Below, piece by piece: positions 8,579 to 19,839 of a DNA stretch of 64,000 nt. The translations under genes were made by a program, and so were the position numbers. Location: positions 248,001-312,000 of the forward strand of contig NZ_JAABOQ010000001.1 of NCBI RefSeq assembly GCF_010671565.1, written 5' to 3'. The DNA is from Spongiivirga citrea. Lineage in GTDB: Bacteria > Bacteroidota > Bacteroidia > Flavobacteriales > Flavobacteriaceae. The notes beneath the pieces were generated by a model. That model was not told the DNA's origin. It saw only the letters and a program-made list of their open reading frames with translations, and searched no databases. The number at the start of each line of letters is the position of its first letter. Positions within the stretch are counted from its first letter, which is position 1.

Positions 8579-8905
8579 GATATGCAGGTAGCCTTATCTG
8601 AGGTATATAATAAAAGTTTCAGTAGGCGACGAAGTAGCAATACTTAGTTGATGAAACAGTAATAGCGTTGTAATGTGCAAGCAATATAATGTTACTACTT
8701 AAAAAGCAATACCACGGTTCGTTTATAGCTATTGTTGCAAAACAAAAACTCTAAAGAACCACAGAAATAGTGCAGACTGATTGAAGGGCAAGACGAGATT
8801 ATATTTCAGACACCCACGTTAACATCACGAATGGTAACTAGAACAGTAACAATCTATTTCAAAAAAGCCATATCAAGTATGTATTTACATTGATATGGCT
8901 TTTGT
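8579..8905 (+). ncRNA. candidate structured non-coding RNA with intrinsic terminator
   Basis: The rplS-icd interval (8284-9001) has no credible open frame. From 8341 to about 8575 it is simply AT-rich and I see nothing there. From about 8579 it is more GC-balanced and rich in complementary segments. A long-range helix pairs 8597-8611 with 8798-8810 (TCTGA and ATATAAT with their complements). Inside are hairpins GTTTCA/TGAAAC near 8616-8657, AGTAA/TTACT near 8660-8696, and GGTTC/GAACC near 8717-8760. A perfect 14-bp terminator closes the unit. A TTG at 8542-8544 could be the -33 box; the -7 region (TATATATC) is a poor match. It does not show the signatures I know for tmRNA, RNase P RNA or SRP RNA. 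A 6S RNA is possible but unproven. Confidence 0.5.
8863..8905 (+). terminator. terminator closing the 8.6-8.9 kb RNA unit
   Basis: Perfect 14-bp stem AAAAGCCATATCAA / TTGATATGGCTTTT with a 13-nt loop and a TTTTGTATTTA tail, about 100 bp before icd. There is no coding gene for it to serve after rplS, whose own terminator lies upstream. This implies a separate transcript. Confidence 0.8.
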
Positions 8906-8935
8906 ATTTATATAACAATCCTATTCAATGAATAG

Positions 8936-11215
<2,280 letters not shown>

Positions 11216-11322
11216 TAGCTACTTTAAATGAAGTTTCTTTTTTATAAGAATGCTTCATTAAATATTTGTTAACGGTAAGCAATTATAATCGCTTTAGGCT
11301 ATTTTTATACAAAAATACTTGT

Positions 11323-13725
11323 ATGAGGCCTGCGCTTTTAAAATTGCTTACCGTTCTTTTTTGTTTTTTTAGTGCATACTCCTTCTCCCAAAAACGTTTT
11401 ACCTTAAGCGGAACAATTACTGATAAAGCCAGTAATGAAACCCTAATTGGTGTTACTGTTGCGATACTTGAATTAAAAACCGGCACCGTAACCAATGAAT
11501 ATGGTTTTTACTCTATATCGGTACCTCCCGGCGAGTATACTGTACAAATATCTTATATCGGTTTTCAGAATATCTTTCAGAAAATCAACTTAGATAAAGA
11601 TCAAAAAATTGACTTTAAAATTTCTGAAGCGGTTGAACAACTTGAGGAAGTTATCGTTACTGATGATTCTAAAAAGATAGACATTAAGACACCACAGATG
11701 AGTGTAAATACACTACAGGTAGAAACTATAAAGAAAATACCTGTTGTTCTTGGTGAGGCCGATGTTGTGAAATCACTATTACTCCTTCCTGGTGTAACCA
11801 ACGCGGGCGAATCATCTTCCGGTTTTAATGTGCGTGGTGGGGCCGTTGACCAAAACCTAATCTTACTTGACGAGGCTACAATATTCAATTCCTCTCATTT
11901 ATTTGGTTTTTTCTCGGTATTCAACCCAGATGCAATCAAAGACGTAAAATTGTATAAAGGCGGAATCCCTGCCCGTTATGGCGGTCGTGTTTCCTCTGTA
12001 TTGGAAATTTTTCAGAAAGAGGGAAATAGCAAAGAGCTTAAAGTAAATGGAGGCATCGGCGCAGTGGCAAGTAGATTATTGATAGAAGGACCTATAGAAA
12101 AAGACAAAGCGGCATTTTTGGTTGGGGGCCGTGGTTCCTATGCACATTTGTTTTTACCGCTATTTGATATTGAAAATAGAGCATATTTCTATGATCTAAA
12201 CACTAAGATAAATTATAAACTAAACGACAACAATAACATATTTCTATCTGGTTATTTTGGTCGAGATGTATTTAGTATTGCCGATAGTTTTGAAAACACT
12301 TACGGAAACTCCGTTGTGAATTTTAGATGGAATCATTTGTTTTCTGATCGTCTTTTTTCAAATTTGTCACTTATTTACTCCGATTACTTCTACGGATTAG
12401 AATTAGATTTTGTGGGTTTTGAATGGAACTCAGGTATTCAAAATTTCAATTTAAAATATGACCTCAAAAATTATATAAATGATAAGCTCCAGCTAAACTT
12501 TGGTCTAAACGATATTTATTATGTATTTAATCCTGGGAAGATTAAACCAAACGGGCCTGATTCGGGGATTGTTGAGGACCAGTTAACCAAAAAGTACGCA
12601 AACGAATTAGCCGCTTATGTCGATTTAGAACATCAAATAAGTGATAAGTTAAGCTTGGAGTATGGTGTTCGTTTTAGTCTTTTTAATCGTTTAGGACAAG
12701 ACGAACTAAACGTATATGAAGATAACAACCCGGTTAATTTCGATCCTTTCTTGCTAATTTATCAAGAAGCAGATCCAATTGAAACCATTAATCCAGGTCG
12801 AGGTGCCAATCTTGCCACCTTCACTAATTTCGAGCCTCGCATTGCAGCGGCTTATTCTTTCAATGAAGATAATTCAATAAAAGCGAGCGCTACGCGTATG
12901 GCGCAATACCTGCATTTACTTTCTAACACAAGCTCTCCTACTCCGTTAGACGTGTGGACCCCAAGTGGCCCATTTGTAAAACCACAGCTTCTTAATCAAT
13001 ATGCTTTTGGGTATTTTAAACGATTTAATGATGGTGAGTTTACTTTAGAAACTGAAGTATATTACAAAGACATCGATAATCGAATTGATTATATAGATGG
13101 CGCCAATTTAATAGCCAATGATGCTATAGAACAAGTAATTTTGAATGGAGAAGCAAGGGCCTATGGACTGGAATTTCTACTACGTAAAAATGAAGGCAAA
13201 TTTCAAGGTTGGCTAGCCTACACCTTATCAAAATCAGAACAACGGACTCAAGGTCGAACATTTATCGGGCTCGATGAAAACCCTGCGCAGGAAACCGGAA
13301 TTAATGGTGGAGAATGGTATAACACACCATACGATAAAACTCATGATATAGCTCTTTATGGCAGCTATGACTTGAATCAAAAATGGAATTTTAACGCCAA
13401 TTTTGTTTATCAAACCGGTCAACCTACAAACTATCCCGTTGGCCAATTTGAATTTCAAGGTCTTACCATCCCGTTTTTTGGGCAACGAAATATTGAACGT
13501 CTGCCTGATTATCATCGTATTGATTTATCTGCAACCTTAACACCAACTAAAAATAAAGGTCGGAAATGGCAATCAGAATGGGTATTTAGTATTTATAATT
13601 TATACAACCGTCGAAATGCCCAATCAATTGCCTTCAGGCAAAATAATGACACCGGGGTAAATGAAGCAGTTCGTACCTCAATTTTTGGTATTATACCTGC
13701 TGTAACCTACAATTTTAAATTTTAA
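11323..13725 (+). CDS. TonB-dependent outer-membrane receptor with carboxypeptidase-regulatory-like domain
   Basis: I start it at ATG 11323 (MRPALLKLL), which gives a normal signal peptide; the frame also extends upstream to a TTG at 11266, which looks spurious. About 800 residues. After the signal peptide comes a CarboxypepD_reg-like Ig domain (RFTLSGTITDKASNETLIGVTV, about 25-115). The plug follows (VVKSLLLLPGVTNAGESSSGFNVRGGAVDQNLILLDEATIFN), then a beta-barrel ending in ...AVTYNFKF with a terminal aromatic residue. It lacks the SusC signature. The neighbour, a DUF4249 lipoprotein 3 nt downstream, is the usual partner of this receptor class, whose cargo is unknown (peptides, siderophores or other ligands have been proposed). 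Confidence 0.9.
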   Translation: MRPALLKLLTVLFCFFSAYSFSQKRFTLSGTITDKASNETLIGVTVAILELKTGTVTNEYGFYSISVPPGEYTVQISYIGFQNIFQKINLDKDQKIDFKISEAVEQLEEVIVTDDSKKIDIKTPQMSVNTLQVETIKKIPVVLGEADVVKSLLLLPGVTNAGESSSGFNVRGGAVDQNLILLDEATIFNSSHLFGFFSVFNPDAIKDVKLYKGGIPARYGGRVSSVLEIFQKEGNSKELKVNGGIGAVASRLLIEGPIEKDKAAFLVGGRGSYAHLFLPLFDIENRAYFYDLNTKINYKLNDNNNIFLSGYFGRDVFSIADSFENTYGNSVVNFRWNHLFSDRLFSNLSLIYSDYFYGLELDFVGFEWNSGIQNFNLKYDLKNYINDKLQLNFGLNDIYYVFNPGKIKPNGPDSGIVEDQLTKKYANELAAYVDLEHQISDKLSLEYGVRFSLFNRLGQDELNVYEDNNPVNFDPFLLIYQEADPIETINPGRGANLATFTNFEPRIAAAYSFNEDNSIKASATRMAQYLHLLSNTSSPTPLDVWTPSGPFVKPQLLNQYAFGYFKRFNDGEFTLETEVYYKDIDNRIDYIDGANLIANDAIEQVILNGEARAYGLEFLLRKNEGKFQGWLAYTLSKSEQRTQGRTFIGLDENPAQETGINGGEWYNTPYDKTHDIALYGSYDLNQKWNFNANFVYQTGQPTNYPVGQFEFQGLTIPFFGQRNIERLPDYHRIDLSATLTPTKNKGRKWQSEWVFSIYNLYNRRNAQSIAFRQNNDTGVNEAVRTSIFGIIPAVTYNFKF

Positions 13726-13728
13726 GTG

Positions 13729-14646
13729 ATGGGAAAAGTATACACGCATATATGGACTAGACTTACCACATTGGTAATCGCTACGGTGCTTTTGAGTGCT
13801 TGTGAAGATGTTGTGGAAATAGAAACACCTTCGGAACCGCCTCGCTTAATTGTCGATGCGCTTATTCGAGTAGATATTACCGAGCAGTTCATGCCAATTG
13901 AGATACGAGTATCTGAAACGAGTAATTTCTTTGATGAAAATCAGATTACTAGTGTTGACAGAATGGTCATCATTATGCAAGAAGAAGATGAGAATGGTAC
14001 TATTATCGATACGTTCTCATCTAGTTTAGCAGAGACCACTCCGGGTTCAGGTATTTATATTCCTGATCCTACTTTCGATGCCGATCAGCGCATACCTACA
14101 TCCTTTGTAAATAGAAATATTGAGTACTTTCTTTTGATCGGTTTTGATGGTAAAAACTTTGTTGCAAGTACCCGATTTGTACCCACAACGCCTATCGATA
14201 ACGTTGAACAAGGTGATGGGACAATTTTTGATGAAGACGATACCGAGATTATCGTTTCATTTACTGACACACCTGATCGAGAAGACTTTTATGTATTTGA
14301 TTTTAGTAATGGTAATTTCTTAGAAACAGAAGATACGTTTTATGAAGGTCAGCAATTTACCTTTTCATACTTTTTTGATGATAATGTCGAACCTGGCGAT
14401 GAGCTTGATGTTAGTATCCTAGGAGCTGACGAATCTTTTTACAATTATATGAGTCAACTAATTGAGCAAAGCGAAGGTGCTTTCGGTCCTTTCTCAACTC
14501 CTGTAGCCACAGTAAGAGGTAATATCATTAACGCAACTAACATCGATAATGATGATGTTTTTGACAACCTAGAGGCAGCTGATAATTTTGCGCTTGGTTA
14601 TTTTGCAATTGTGCAGGAATTTAAGGAGACTATTGTTGTAGAGTAG
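13729..14646 (+). CDS. DUF4249 family lipoprotein
   Basis: 305 residues from ATG 13729; a GTG directly after the upstream stop (13726) is an alternative start. A lipoprotein signal ends in LLSAC with the lipidated cysteine at about residue 25. The sequence EDVVEIETPSEPPRLIVDALI just after the cysteine and the later NIEYFLLIGFDGKNFVASTRFVPTTPIDNVE are typical of DUF4249. The family is almost always encoded next to a TonB receptor of the type found immediately upstream. It probably sits on the outer membrane as a lid or substrate-capture subunit. The composition is very acidic. It ends before a bidirectional terminator. Confidence 0.85.
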   Translation: MGKVYTHIWTRLTTLVIATVLLSACEDVVEIETPSEPPRLIVDALIRVDITEQFMPIEIRVSETSNFFDENQITSVDRMVIIMQEEDENGTIIDTFSSSLAETTPGSGIYIPDPTFDADQRIPTSFVNRNIEYFLLIGFDGKNFVASTRFVPTTPIDNVEQGDGTIFDEDDTEIIVSFTDTPDREDFYVFDFSNGNFLETEDTFYEGQQFTFSYFFDDNVEPGDELDVSILGADESFYNYMSQLIEQSEGAFGPFSTPVATVRGNIINATNIDNDDVFDNLEAADNFALGYFAIVQEFKETIVVE

Positions 14647-14702
14647 CTATATGAACGAAAGCCAAGCCATATATAATCATATTAAATGGCTGTCAACACC
14701 AA

Positions 14703-14735
14703 AAAAAGAGCTAACCTTATTGATTAGCTCTTTTT
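14703..14735. terminator. bidirectional terminator between DUF4249 gene and aceA
   Basis: Perfect 12-bp stem AAAAAGAGCTAA / TTAGCTCTTTTT with a 9-nt loop, with A and T runs on both sides. It serves both convergent transcripts. Confidence 0.85.
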
Positions 14736-14786
14736 GCAATTCTAGTTATACTTTTTAAGACTCAAACTAAACTACCAACTTAGGAT

Positions 14787-16418
14787 TTATGCAGGGACAC
14801 TTAATTTCTCCTCGGTAATCTGCTTAACTTCAGCATTATCAAATTGATTTGAAGTGTTTTTTGCTCCTCCGGCCTTTAAAGCTTTTTCTCCAGCGAAGAA
14901 TGTTTTGTGATCATCTCCAAGATCTGAGCCAGCCATCCTTTGGTGCTTTACACAAGAAACTCCTTTGCGAATTTCTTGTCGCTGAACACCTTTTACATAA
15001 GCCAACATGCCTTGTTCACCAAAATATTCTTCGGTTAAATCATTCATATGTAGTGCCGTAGTGTGATATGTTGGTAAGGTAATTAAGTGATGGAAGATAC
15101 CTGCCTCTTTAGCCCCATCCATTTGGAAGGTTCTGATCTTTTCATCTGCTCTAAAACTTAACTCAGTATCATCATACTGGGCGTCCATAAGATTATTTCT
15201 GTCATATGCCGTCATATTCTCCCCTTCTTCCAACATTTCTTCATAAGCTTGATCTCGGAAATTCAATGTCCAATTAAACGAAGGAGAATTATTATAAACC
15301 AACTTAGCATTAGGCACCACTTCCTTTACCCTATTCACCATATGAGCAATCTGCTTTACATTTGGTGTCGGGGTTTCAATCCATAATAGATCCGCACCAT
15401 TTTGAAGGCTCGTAATACAGTCTAATACAACTCGGTCGATATTAGAGCCATCTTTAAATCTGTAAAGCCCATTTGATAAACGCACCGGACGAACTAATTT
15501 ACCATCTCTTTTAAGAAGTACATCATCCTCCTTTGCATCGGTAATGGCAATTTCCTCAGCCTCAACAAATGCTAAATATTTAGAGGCCAAATCACCTGGT
15601 TCCTGACTAACCGGAAGTTTTTGAGTTAACCCGGCACCTTCAGAATCAGTTCGTGCAACGATAACTCCGTCATCTATCCCCAACTCTAAAAATGCATATC
15701 TAACTGCGTTTAGTTTAGCAATAAAATCCTCATGTGGTACTGTTACCTTACCATCTTGATGTCCGCATTGCTTGGCATCTGACACCTGGTTTTCTATTTG
15801 AATTGCACATGCACCGGCCTGTATCATTTTTTTAGACAACAAATAAGTTGCCTCCTCATTACCAAAGCCAGCATCAATATCAGCAATAATTGGGACAATG
15901 TGTGTCTCAAAATTATCAATCTGATCCTGTACATCTTCGCCTTTTTCCAGCCTTCTAAACAAATCGTTTAAAGCAACGGCATCCGCTTGACGTAGGAAAT
16001 CATAAATTTCCTTGATTAATGAAGGAACCGATGTTTTTTCATGCATCGATTGATCTGGTAGCGGTCCAAATTCAGAACGCAATGCTGCAACCATCCAACC
16101 CGAAAGGTATAGGTATTTTTTATCGGTCGTTTTATGATGTTTCTTAACAGCAATCATCTTTTGCTGAGCAACAAAGCCATGCCAGCAGCCTAAAGACTTG
16201 GTGAATTGCGAAGAATCAGCATCGTATTCTGCCATATCTTTTCTCATTATAGCAGCTGTATACTTCGCAATATCTAATCCAGTTTTAAAGCGATTTTGTG
16301 CCACCATTCTAGCTGAACTTTCAGGATTAACCGCATTCCAGGTTTCACCGTACTTTTTTTTAAGATTTCTTACTGTTTGTAGTGCGGATTGGTAATTACC
16401 CTGTGCCAAATTTTTCAT
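14787..16418 (-). CDS. aceA: isocitrate lyase
   Basis: 543 residues; cleaves isocitrate to glyoxylate and succinate in the glyoxylate shunt. The catalytic loop reads K216-Q-C-G-H220 (KQCGH in place of the more common KKCGH). It is followed by QDGKVTVPHEDF, which places the protein in the longer ICL group also found in Pseudomonas. ADIDAGFGNEEATYLLSKKMIQAGACAIQIENQ precedes it, carrying the Mg-binding acidic residues. WIETPTPN and YNNSPSFNW, substrate-binding segments, follow. It lies 82 bp downstream of aceB with a stem-loop in the gap, so the two are probably one operon needed for growth on acetate or fatty acids. Confidence 0.96.
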   Translation of the reverse strand: MKNLAQGNYQSALQTVRNLKKKYGETWNAVNPESSARMVAQNRFKTGLDIAKYTAAIMRKDMAEYDADSSQFTKSLGCWHGFVAQQKMIAVKKHHKTTDKKYLYLSGWMVAALRSEFGPLPDQSMHEKTSVPSLIKEIYDFLRQADAVALNDLFRRLEKGEDVQDQIDNFETHIVPIIADIDAGFGNEEATYLLSKKMIQAGACAIQIENQVSDAKQCGHQDGKVTVPHEDFIAKLNAVRYAFLELGIDDGVIVARTDSEGAGLTQKLPVSQEPGDLASKYLAFVEAEEIAITDAKEDDVLLKRDGKLVRPVRLSNGLYRFKDGSNIDRVVLDCITSLQNGADLLWIETPTPNVKQIAHMVNRVKEVVPNAKLVYNNSPSFNWTLNFRDQAYEEMLEEGENMTAYDRNNLMDAQYDDTELSFRADEKIRTFQMDGAKEAGIFHHLITLPTYHTTALHMNDLTEEYFGEQGMLAYVKGVQRQEIRKGVSCVKHQRMAGSDLGDDHKTFFAGEKALKAGGAKNTSNQFDNAEVKQITEEKLSVPA

Positions 16419-16463
16419 AAGTTTGCTTTAATTATTAAGGTTATTCTATATTTTGATAATTAA

Positions 16464-16494
16464 GTCCCGCAGTCTATTGCCGTAGTTGTGGGAC
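16464..16494 (-). other. aceB-aceA intercistronic stem-loop
   Basis: GTCCCGCA (16464-16471) pairs with TGTGGGAC (16487-16494), 8 bp with one G-U. On the operon strand it is not followed by a T run, so it is more likely an RNA-stability or processing element than a terminator. The T run lies on the other strand. Confidence 0.5.
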
Positions 16495-16500
16495 ATTTTT

Positions 16501-18099
16501 TTATATATGTTGATAGGATGGAAGCGTTAAAAACTCTTCGAATTTTTCAGCTAGAACCAATTTATCAAAAAGCGTAAAAGCCAATTTGAACTTGGTGTTT
16601 TTTATATTTCCTTCACCGATTTCCGTTATGATTTTTTCCACTTCGTTGTCAAATAGTTTTCCGTATAGCTCGAGGTCAAATTTCTGCCCATCCTCTAGGA
16701 TTACTTCATTCTTTAGCCATTGCCAAACTTGAGTTCTCGATATTTCGGCTGTGGCAGCATCCTCCATTAAATTGTATAGCGCCACGGCCCCATGTCCGCG
16801 TAACCAAGCTTCTGTATACAAAATTCCCACGTTGATATTTTTTCTTATTCCCTCTTCGGTAATAGTTCCTTTAGGGATCTCAACTAAATCTTGCTCAGTT
16901 ATTTGTACATCATCTCGAGTTACGTGCAATTGGTTAGGATTTGGCATATGTTTATTAAACTCTGTCATAGCGACATTAACTAATGCAGGGTGCGCAACCC
17001 AGGTTCCATCATGACCGTTTTTAACCTCACGCTCCTTGTCTTTCCTTACTTTCTCCAAGGCAATTGCATTGGCATTCTCATTATTTTTAATTGGAATTTG
17101 GGCTGCCATACCACCAATAGCAAGAATACCACGTTTATGACATCGCTGAATCACCAGCTTTGAATAAGCATCCATAAAAGGAGTAGTCATAGTAACCTGA
17201 TCCCGATTTGGAACTACAAAATTGGGATGGTTTCTAAACTTTTTGATATATGAAAAAATGTAATCCCAACGCCCACAGTTTAAACCTACAATGTGATCCC
17301 GTAGTTCATAAATTATTTCGTCTAATTGAAAGCTTGCAGTAATGGTCTCTACTAAAACTGTAGTCTTGAATGTACCATTAGGCACTCTAAGATAATCTTG
17401 AGCAAATTCAAAAACTTCATTCCACCAACGCGCTTCTAAATAGTGCTCTAATTTGGGAAGATAAAAGTATGGGGCAGTCCCATTATTCATCATGGTTTTT
17501 GTATTATGAAATACATAAAGACCAAAATCGACTAAGCTTCCCGAAGCTTTATGATCATTGAAGATAAGGTGTCTTTCATTTAGATGTAAACCACGCGGTC
17601 TTACTAGTAGTACAGCAGTTTTATTATTTAACTGATACGACTTTCCTCGTTTCATATCGACAAGAGATATGGTTTTATTATTAGCATCAATTAAATTCTG
17701 TTGACCCTGCATACAGTTAGCCCAAGTTGGTGAATTACTATCTTCCAAATCGGCCATAAAAGTCTTTGCTCCTGAGTTCAATGCATTGATAATCATTTTA
17801 CGGTCTACTGGCCCCGTTATTTCTACGCGTCTGTCTTCTAAATCATGCGGAATGTTCCCAGCTGTCCACTTCCCTTCTCTAATTGATTTTGTCTCTTCGG
17901 GGAACTTTGGAAATTCTCCCTTATCAAAAATCTCTTGCTGTGTTTCACGATTGACTAATAAGTCCAATCGTTTTGAATTAAACTTTTCATGAAGTGCAGC
18001 AACAAATTCCAGTGCATCATCGGTTAAAATTTCTGGATAGTAATTTGTTACTTGATTAGCGAACTGAACTTTTGATTGTTTTAAAAGTGTGTTTTCCAT
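16501..18099 (-). CDS. aceB: malate synthase (A type)
   Basis: 532 residues, the usual length of malate synthase A. It condenses glyoxylate with acetyl-CoA to malate. The signature region TTVLVETITASFQLDEIIYELRDHIVGLNCGRWDYIFSYIKKF is at about 245-290, with the conserved E-T and the G-R-W-D-Y. AVLLVRPRGLHLNERH and GHDGTWVAHPALV are further family motifs. It is first in an operon with aceA. It is divergent from an XRE-type regulator, and the 124-bp gap holds a GCGAACGTTCGC palindrome and periodic TTCGC boxes, so transcription is probably controlled by that neighbour. Confidence 0.96.
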   Translation of the reverse strand: MENTLLKQSKVQFANQVTNYYPEILTDDALEFVAALHEKFNSKRLDLLVNRETQQEIFDKGEFPKFPEETKSIREGKWTAGNIPHDLEDRRVEITGPVDRKMIINALNSGAKTFMADLEDSNSPTWANCMQGQQNLIDANNKTISLVDMKRGKSYQLNNKTAVLLVRPRGLHLNERHLIFNDHKASGSLVDFGLYVFHNTKTMMNNGTAPYFYLPKLEHYLEARWWNEVFEFAQDYLRVPNGTFKTTVLVETITASFQLDEIIYELRDHIVGLNCGRWDYIFSYIKKFRNHPNFVVPNRDQVTMTTPFMDAYSKLVIQRCHKRGILAIGGMAAQIPIKNNENANAIALEKVRKDKEREVKNGHDGTWVAHPALVNVAMTEFNKHMPNPNQLHVTRDDVQITEQDLVEIPKGTITEEGIRKNINVGILYTEAWLRGHGAVALYNLMEDAATAEISRTQVWQWLKNEVILEDGQKFDLELYGKLFDNEVEKIITEIGEGNIKNTKFKLAFTLFDKLVLAEKFEEFLTLPSYQHI

Positions 18100-18150
18100 G
18101 ATCTTATCGTTTTACAGGACAATATTAAAACAAAGATTTGTAAAAAAAAA

Positions 18151-18196
18151 GCGAACGTTCGCTAAATGTATTTTTTCGCTTTTTAATAATGTTCGC
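18151..18196. promoter_or_regulatory. operator-like array between aceB and its divergent regulator
   Basis: The palindrome GCGAACGTTCGC is at 18151-18162. Three direct TTCGC boxes are at 18158, 18175 and 18192, spaced exactly 17 bp, each followed by an A/T tract. The third lies 10 bp before the regulator's -7 box. The position and periodicity suggest cooperative binding by the adjacent regulator; this is an inference. Confidence 0.55.
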
Positions 18197-18205
18197 AAAA
18201 AACAT

Positions 18206-18213
18206 TACTTTTG
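18206..18213 (+). promoter_or_regulatory. -7 element of the XRE regulator gene
   Basis: TACTTTTG, 10 nt before the ATG at 18224. The transcript would have only a few leader nucleotides, which argues against starting translation at the upstream ATG at 18089. Confidence 0.6.
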
Positions 18214-18223
18214 TATTATTACT

Positions 18224-19702
18224 ATGCAACAGGAATACATAAAACTGATATTTGGTTTAAAGCTTAAACAAATTCGTAATGATAAAAATTTATCATTGTT
18301 CGGCTTGTCAAAAATTTCTGGTTTATCAAAATCGTATTTAAACGAGATTGAGAAAGGAAAGAAATATCCTAAACCAGATAAAATCGCGATTTTATCGGAG
18401 ACACTTGACGTTCCCTACGACCAAATGGTTTCCTTGAAATTGGATAAAAATCTAGCTCCAATAGGCGAATTGCTGCAGTCAAGAATCTTAAAGGAAATTC
18501 CTCTGGATCTTTTTGGTATTAAAGAGAGTACATTAATTGATATAGTCGCAAATGCACCTGTCAAAGTGAATGCATTCATTAGTACCATTATTGAAATTGC
18601 TCAGCATTACAACTTTAGTCGAGAAAGTTTTTTCCTAGCCTCAGTTCGCTCTTTTCAAGAAGCAAACAATAATTATTTCGACGATCTTGAACATCAAGTT
18701 TTAAAATTTGCTAAGGCTTATCATATCAACTTGCATCGACCATTAACATCTCAAGAGTTAGAAGAAATTTTAATTGAAGAATATGGCTATCAGATTACCA
18801 ATAATGAACTAAGCAATTATGAAGCCTTGGGTAATTTGCGCTCCGTTTTTATTCCAAATACCAATACACTACTACTGGCGGACGAAATAGATGAAGCGCA
18901 ACGCACCTTTATTTACGCCAAAGAAATCGCATATAACTTTTTGGGCATTAACAATAGGCTATACACCTTTCCTTGGATAAAGTTTGAAACCTTTGATCAG
19001 GTTATTAATAATTTTTATGCCTCTTATTTCGCTGGCGCACTCATCATTCCTAAAAATGAATTGACATCTCAACTGGAAACCATTTTTAAGAAAAAGACCT
19101 TTAACGAGCGCTTATTTCTTAAAACAGTTGAAGCCTTCAATGCTTCGCCAGAATCATTTTATCAGCGATTAACCAATATCTTGCCCAAAGCTTTTAATAT
19201 TCAGAACTTGTTTTTTTTGCGGTTCACTTACAAAGCAGGAGATACCAAATTTCACCTGAAAAAAGAACTTCATTTATCACATCAGCATTCGCCACATGCT
19301 AATGAAACGAACGAACATTATTGCAGACGCTGGGTTTCTTTAAATGTTTTGAAAGATATTTCCAGAAGTAAAAAGCCTCATGAATTTGAAATTCAAATTT
19401 CTAATTACGAAAGTGATAACACAAAGTATTTGGTGTTGTCCTCCGCCACTAAAGATCCATTTAAAGAGAATCATTATCGCAGTATTAGTGTTGGTTTATT
19501 GATCAACAAACAACTGGAACGAAAAATCAACTTTTTATCTGACTCAAAAATCAAAACTCAAAATGTCGGCGTTACCTGCGAACGGTGCGCTATAAAAGAC
19601 TGCAAGGTTAGACAAGCTCCAGCCGTCATACTAGACAAAACAGCAAAAAACAAAAAGATTGAACGTATTGTGGAAGAGCTAAATGCTAAATACAATAGTT
19701 AA
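18224..19702 (+). CDS. XRE-family regulator, ScfR/RamB-like (HTH + IrrE-like + C-terminal Cys motif)
   Basis: 492 residues from ATG 18224 (MQQEYIKLIFGLKLKQIR); an in-frame ATG at 18089 would precede the promoter. Residues about 10-65 form a Cro/CI helix-turn-helix (LSLFGLSKISGLSKSYLNEIEKGKKYPKPDKI). The middle resembles the IrrE/ImmA-like domain, although the HExxH zinc motif is not intact (a DEIDEAQRTFIYAKEIAY segment sits in its place). The C-terminus carries CERCAIKDCKVRQAPA, the cysteine motif of short-chain fatty acyl regulators (ScfR, RamB, MccR). Such proteins sense acyl-CoA status and control glyoxylate-shunt or methylcitrate genes. Divergence from aceB-aceA fits that role well. Confidence 0.85.
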   Translation: MQQEYIKLIFGLKLKQIRNDKNLSLFGLSKISGLSKSYLNEIEKGKKYPKPDKIAILSETLDVPYDQMVSLKLDKNLAPIGELLQSRILKEIPLDLFGIKESTLIDIVANAPVKVNAFISTIIEIAQHYNFSRESFFLASVRSFQEANNNYFDDLEHQVLKFAKAYHINLHRPLTSQELEEILIEEYGYQITNNELSNYEALGNLRSVFIPNTNTLLLADEIDEAQRTFIYAKEIAYNFLGINNRLYTFPWIKFETFDQVINNFYASYFAGALIIPKNELTSQLETIFKKKTFNERLFLKTVEAFNASPESFYQRLTNILPKAFNIQNLFFLRFTYKAGDTKFHLKKELHLSHQHSPHANETNEHYCRRWVSLNVLKDISRSKKPHEFEIQISNYESDNTKYLVLSSATKDPFKENHYRSISVGLLINKQLERKINFLSDSKIKTQNVGVTCERCAIKDCKVRQAPAVILDKTAKNKKIERIVEELNAKYNS

Positions 19703-19839
19703 CGAATAGGAATCACTTTTATCCAATTATTCTAGCATCCACTGGGTCCATACAATTAACGTTGTCATATTGCCACGATACTGTAATAAAAGTTTTTTAG
19801 AATACCTACCTTTGGATTTCGATTTTAAATCACACAAAT

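Noticed and set aside
8306-8905. tmRNA, RNase P RNA or SRP RNA gene
   Set aside because: The conserved cores of these RNAs that I can recognise by eye are not present; kept as an unclassified structured RNA candidate.
11266-11322. Longer N-terminus for the TonB receptor from TTG 11266
   Set aside because: It would place a polar stretch ahead of a normal signal peptide; ATG 11323 gives a standard exported protein.
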